A stretch of DNA of 31,274 nucleotides, taken from contig JAEWED010000077.1 in NCBI GenBank assembly GCA_023389745.1, positions 1 to 31,274 of the forward strand. The letters are read 5' to 3'. Below the pieces are notes generated by a model. That model was given only the letters and a program-made list of their open reading frames with translations. It did no database searches and was not told the DNA's origin. The position numbers were made by a program, and so were the translations under genes. Positions 28,573 through 31,274 of the stretch are shown here, one piece after another (within the stretch, counting starts at the first letter, position 1; each line of letters starts with the position of its first letter). The stretch is from Actinomycetes bacterium. GTDB taxonomy: Bacteria > Actinomycetota > Acidimicrobiia > Acidimicrobiales > Microtrichaceae.

Positions 28573-29994
28573 GTGGGCACACTACCCAGCCGACTGCGGC
28601 TGACATCGATCGTGACGCTCACCCTCGGGGTCATCGTCGCGCTCGCCGGAGTGTTCGCCCCGAGCGCCGGTGCGCAGAGCACGTGCGGCGAGCACGGCTG
28701 CGTCGACGTCGTCGCGGTCGACGGTGTGATCGACGAGATCGAGGCCGACTTCATCATCGAGAGCGTACGGTCGGCGAACGCGGCGGGTGACGTCGTGGCG
28801 GTGGTGCTGCAGCTCGACAGCCCCGGCGTCGCCGTCTCCGACGCCCGGCTCAACGAGGTCGCCTCGGTGATCGCCGGTTCGAACATCCCGGTGTCGATCT
28901 GGATCGGTGCGTCGGGTTCGGACGCCCTCGGCGGGGCGGCGGAGCTCGTCCAGATCGCCGACAGCTCGGGCATCACGCCGGGTTCGGAGATCGGCGACGT
29001 CGGCTCGCAGCGCCTCGACGTCGCGGAGTTCGGTCGTCTCTTCGAGGGCGACCAGGCCGAGGCGCTGACGCGCACCTTCGACGGCCAGAAAGCGGTCGAC
29101 GCCGGTCTGGTGACCCGGTTCTCACCGACGATCGTCGAGCACATCTCGACCCTCGACGTGGTCGACACCGAGCGGGTGGAGTCCGAGGACGGCAAGGAGG
29201 AGCTGCGGCCGCTGCAGATCCCGCGTTTCTCGAAGCTGCCGCTGCAGGTCCAGCTGCTGCACACCGCCGCGAGCCCGTCGGTGGCCTACCTGTTGCTGGT
29301 CATCGGTCTGGGCCTGCTGCTGTTCGAGTTCTTCACCGCCGGCGTGGGCGTCGCCGGCGTCGTCGGCGCCGGGTTCGTGGTGCTCGGTGGGTACGGCGTG
29401 GCGGCGCTGCCCTCGAACACGTGGGCGCTCGGGCTGATCCTGTTCTCGATGTTCGCGTTCGCCATCGACATGCAGACAGGAATCCCGCGCCTGTGGACCA
29501 TCATCGGGATGGTCGCGTTCAGCGTCGGCACCGTCTTCCTCTTCACCGAGTTCCGGGCGACCTGGATCGCCTGGGCGGTGGGCATCTTCGGCATGGGCAT
29601 CACGGTGTTCTCCGGCATGCCGGCCATGATCCGCACGCGCTTCGCCACGCCCACGATCGGCCGTGACTGGATGATCGGCGAGATCGGTGACGTGACCGCT
29701 GACGTCGACCCCGACGGCATGGTCCGGATCCGTGAGGCGCTGTGGCGTGCACGCACCAACCGGGCGACCCCTGTGGTGGTCGGCGACCGCGTCCGGGTCG
29801 TCGCGATCGACGGGCTGGTGCTCGAGGTCGAGCCCGAAGAGGGCGGCGCGATCGACTACCGGGAGATGCGCAACCGTCGCAAGGGTGGCGCCGACGATGA
29901 CGACGGGACCGACGACGGGACCGACGACGCCGCCGCCGATGACGACGCCGAGGCTGCCTCCGACCAGGCCGACGGAGCGAGCGACGACCGCTAA
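28573..29994 (+). CDS. NfeD-like membrane protein with degenerate ClpP-like domain
   Basis: A 473-residue protein. A signal-type hydrophobic start (about residues 12-33) leads to a ClpP/crotonase-like domain (VDGVIDEIEADFI, LQLDSPG, IGSAG-equivalent region SGSDALGGAAELV). This is followed by a cluster of four or five membrane spans (about 230-345), an NfeD OB-fold domain (MIGEIGDVTADVDPDGMVRI, GDRVRVVAIDGLVLEVEP) and an acidic tail with repeated DDGT units. Full-length NfeD proteins cleave stomatin partners. Here the serine of the SAG motif is alanine (ALG at 118-120), so protease activity is doubtful, and no stomatin gene follows. The GTG has GGAGG seven bases upstream. It is divergent from the ATPase pair. 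Confidence 0.85.
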   Translation: MGTLPSRLRLTSIVTLTLGVIVALAGVFAPSAGAQSTCGEHGCVDVVAVDGVIDEIEADFIIESVRSANAAGDVVAVVLQLDSPGVAVSDARLNEVASVIAGSNIPVSIWIGASGSDALGGAAELVQIADSSGITPGSEIGDVGSQRLDVAEFGRLFEGDQAEALTRTFDGQKAVDAGLVTRFSPTIVEHISTLDVVDTERVESEDGKEELRPLQIPRFSKLPLQVQLLHTAASPSVAYLLLVIGLGLLLFEFFTAGVGVAGVVGAGFVVLGGYGVAALPSNTWALGLILFSMFAFAIDMQTGIPRLWTIIGMVAFSVGTVFLFTEFRATWIAWAVGIFGMGITVFSGMPAMIRTRFATPTIGRDWMIGEIGDVTADVDPDGMVRIREALWRARTNRATPVVVGDRVRVVAIDGLVLEVEPEEGGAIDYREMRNRRKGGADDDDGTDDGTDDAAADDDAEAASDQADGASDDR

Positions 29995-29999
29995 CTGCG

Positions 30000-30016
30000 G
30001 TTCGCATCTTGCGAAC
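30000..30016. promoter_or_regulatory. ClgR-like dyad upstream of whiB
   Basis: GTTCGCATCTTGCGAAC is a perfect 7-bp palindrome around TCT, of the form GTTCGC-N5-GCGAAC used by ClgR-type regulators of actinobacterial protease genes. It begins 5 bp past the NfeD stop and 11 bp before the whiB -35. It could instead be a small NfeD terminator, since an AT-rich stretch follows. Confidence 0.45.
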
Positions 30017-30027
30017 TAAATCATCTC

Positions 30028-30057
30028 TTGTCGGCGTCGCTGGGCGGTGCCTATCGT
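30028..30057 (+). promoter_or_regulatory. whiB promoter
   Basis: TTGTCG (30028-30033) and TATCGT (30052-30057) are 18 bp apart, a good match to a housekeeping sigma promoter. The start codon is 31 bases further on with GGGGGG as ribosome-binding site, so this transcript has a leader, unlike many of its neighbours. Confidence 0.65.
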
Positions 30058-30088
30058 GCGGCCAACACCGAAACGGGGGGTCGTCACG

Positions 30089-30349
30089 GTGAGCGCACAA
30101 CAGTCTCCGCAAGCATGGCAGGCGAAGGCCGCATGTCGTGGTCCGCAGGCAGCGGTGTTCTTCCCACCGCCTCAGTTCGAACGCAAGGCCGACCGGCTCG
30201 AGCGCGAGCGCCGTGCCAAGGCGATCTGCGCGGAGTGCATGGTGCGGACCGAGTGCCTCGACTACTCGGTCGAGATCAAGGAGCCCCACGGCATCTGGGG
30301 TGGCCTGAACGAACACGAGCGCCGGGCGCTGACCGAGGTCTCCGCCTGA
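30089..30349 (+). CDS. WhiB-family iron-sulfur transcription regulator
   Basis: An 86-residue WhiB-like protein. Four cysteines at 16, 47, 50 and 56 (ACRG, ICAECMVRTEC) bind the 4Fe-4S cluster. GIWGGLNEHERR is the WhiB turn and basic motif used for DNA and sigma-factor contact. FFPPP before the cysteine block fits the WhiB1/WblE group more than WhiB7, which has an AT-hook. WhiB proteins respond to oxygen, nitric oxide or redox state through the primary sigma factor. GTG 30089 was chosen over GTG 30047, because the earlier one lies on the promoter. It sits near the two ArsA-type ATPases, as whiB4 does in Mycobacterium tuberculosis. Confidence 0.94.
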   Translation: MSAQQSPQAWQAKAACRGPQAAVFFPPPQFERKADRLERERRAKAICAECMVRTECLDYSVEIKEPHGIWGGLNEHERRALTEVSA

Positions 30350-30402
30350 GAGGGCGCTGATCCCCAGCCCGTTCCTGCGGACGACGGGCACCGTCACCCC
30401 GC

Positions 30403-30408
30403 TACCGT
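30403..30408 (+). promoter_or_regulatory. -10 element of fxsA (leaderless type)
   Basis: TACCGT, seven bases before the ATG at 30416. The same hexamer and spacing occur at the DUF1622 gene. Confidence 0.5.
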
Positions 30409-30415
30409 GGCAGTC

Positions 30416-30985
30416 ATGCTTCCGGCACTGCTCGCCTTCTTCCTGGTGCTGCCGTTCCTCGAGGTGTGGGTCGCGATCCAGGTCGCCGGCGTCATCGGCG
30501 GGTTCGCGACGCTGCTCCTGCTCTTCGGCATGAGCGCGCTCGGTGTCGTGCTGCTCCGCCGGGAGGGCGCCACCGCCTGGCGCAAGGCCTCGGCCGAGAT
30601 GGCCGCCGGACGTCCGCCCACCACCCAGCTGCTCGACGGCGCGCTGATCCTGGTCGGTGGTGTCTCGCTGGTCGTGCCCGGCTTCGTCACCGGCGTGTTC
30701 GGCCTGCTGTTGCTGCTGCCCCCGGTCCGGGCGCTGCTGCGCCCCGCGATCCTCGCCTGGTTCACGGCCCGGGCCGCACGCGCCGCCCGCTCGGGTGCCG
30801 TGCGCGGCGTGTTCGTGCACAGCGTCGTCGACGCCGACGGCCGCGTCCGCACCGAGTCGACCCGCTTCGGTGACGTGGTCGACTCCGAGGGCTGGGAGCT
30901 CACCGACGCACCGCCGGAGCTGCCCCGCAGCGCCGGCCCGCGACCTGGCGTCATCGAGGTCGACGGCACCGACGACCCCCGGTGA
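30416..30985 (+). CDS. fxsA: FxsA-family membrane protein
   Basis: A 189-residue membrane protein with the FxsA layout: FLVLPFLEVWVAIQVAGVIGG in the first span region, a second span around LLLLFGMSALGVVLL, and GALILVGGVSLVVPGFVTG followed by LLLLLPPVRALLRP. FxsA in Escherichia coli suppresses F exclusion of phage T7 when overproduced; its normal role is unknown. The C-terminal 70 residues are hydrophilic and cytoplasmic. The start has no ribosome-binding site but a TACCGT seven bases upstream. Confidence 0.88.
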   Translation: MLPALLAFFLVLPFLEVWVAIQVAGVIGGFATLLLLFGMSALGVVLLRREGATAWRKASAEMAAGRPPTTQLLDGALILVGGVSLVVPGFVTGVFGLLLLLPPVRALLRPAILAWFTARAARAARSGAVRGVFVHSVVDADGRVRTESTRFGDVVDSEGWELTDAPPELPRSAGPRPGVIEVDGTDDPR

Positions 30986-31005
30986 ACGCCCGACGCGCGC
31001 TGGCC

Positions 31006-31011
31006 TAGGGT
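31006..31011 (+). promoter_or_regulatory. -10 element of the NUDIX gene (leaderless type)
   Basis: TAGGGT, seven bases before the GTG at 31019. The same hexamer serves the MazG-like gene. Confidence 0.5.
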
Positions 31012-31018
31012 CGCCTCC

Positions 31019-31274
31019 GTGTCGACCATGAACTTCATGCACGCGGATCCGGCGTCGGTGCCCGTGCGCGACGCCGCCACGGTCATGCTGCTGAGGGACG
31101 CGGAGCGTGGCCTCGAGGTCTGCATGCTGCGCCGCAACCTGAACTCCGACTTCGTCGGCGGCGCCTACGTGTTCCCGGGTGGCGGCGTCGATCCCGAGGA
31201 CTCCGATGCGGCGTTGGAGCAGGTCACCCGAGGCCGCTCCGACGCAGACGCCTCGCGACTGGTCGGCATCGACG
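31019..31274 (+). CDS. NUDIX hydrolase, N-terminal part (cut by window end)
   Basis: The first 85 residues of a NUDIX-type hydrolase. RDAATVMLLRDAERGLEVCM is followed by LRRNLNSDFVGGAYVFPGGG and VDPED, the conserved strand-loop that precedes the Nudix box. This N-terminal pattern is typical of the NUDT7/NUDT19-like group that hydrolyses CoA derivatives or other nucleoside diphosphate compounds. The catalytic Nudix box itself is beyond the window, so the exact class is open. The GTG at 31019 is followed by an in-frame ATG at 31028, an alternative start. Confidence 0.82.
   Translation, partial: MSTMNFMHADPASVPVRDAATVMLLRDAERGLEVCMLRRNLNSDFVGGAYVFPGGGVDPEDSDAALEQVTRGRSDADASRLVGID

Noticed and set aside
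30047..30088. Earlier GTG as start for whiB
   Set aside because: It lies directly on the TATCGT promoter element, and the added residues are unlike WhiB N-termini; GTG 30089 has a GGGGGG site at proper spacing.
1..31274. Insertion sequences, prophage or integrative element
   Set aside because: No transposase, integrase, phage structural or conjugation gene, and no attachment-site duplication at the tRNA-Pro 3' end was seen.

Overview
This window is a gene-dense, very GC-rich stretch of chromosome from an actinobacterium. The actinobacterial signs are a WhiB protein, a paired ArsA-type ATPase locus of the kind known in mycobacteria, an F420-type luciferase-like oxidoreductase, frequent GTG starts, and many genes whose -10-like TANNNT hexamer lies only 6-8 nt before the start codon, as expected for leaderless transcripts. 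An Acidimicrobiia-like member is my best guess, but the sequence alone does not settle it. No transposase, integrase, phage gene or CRISPR array was seen, so this looks like core and metabolic chromosome. No stretch longer than about 290 bp lacks a gene.

Layout. 1-1571: the 3' end of ahpF and a canonical OxyR (peroxide defence). 1696-5935: a Cof-type HAD phosphatase converging on a Tat-exported carotenoid-oxygenase-family lipoprotein, then a divergent CLC transporter with CLC-F (fluoride) signatures. 5976-8204: an ECF/SigE-family sigma factor translationally coupled to a one-pass membrane protein carrying an FtsX-type extracellular domain, then a PAP2 phosphatase. 8228-10432: an LLM oxidoreductase and a UPF0104/LPG-synthase-like membrane protein. 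10722-14124: Aat transferase, 3-hydroxybutyryl-CoA dehydrogenase, an S51-like protein without its nucleophile, and a membrane-anchored cyclophilin. 14256-15915: aspartokinase with an internal start for a beta subunit, then a deaminase strikingly like blasticidin-S deaminase. 16041-19924: an SDR, an HSL-family esterase and a divergent HAPMO-like Baeyer-Villiger monooxygenase, together a plausible ketone-degradation set. 19931-23052: a DUF998 membrane protein, a lipoprotein and HemW. 23193-25519: asd, DUF1622, MazG-like and CAP-domain genes. 25747-25820: tRNA-Pro(CGG). 25886-30349: a stand-alone receiver protein, two ArsA-type ATPases, a divergent NfeD-like protein and WhiB. 30416-31274: FxsA and the start of a NUDIX hydrolase.

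Beyond the genes, the window has four recurring non-coding signals. (1) Long near-perfect palindromes of about 50 bp sit at gene ends, two of them sharing one 20-nt consensus. (2) Short 13-18 bp tandem duplications sit at gene boundaries, four of which copy the stop codon. (3) Promoter hexamers lie right before start codons. (4) A ClgR-like dyad lies upstream of whiB. The sigma/FtsX-domain pair and the palindrome family are the best candidates for something not yet described.
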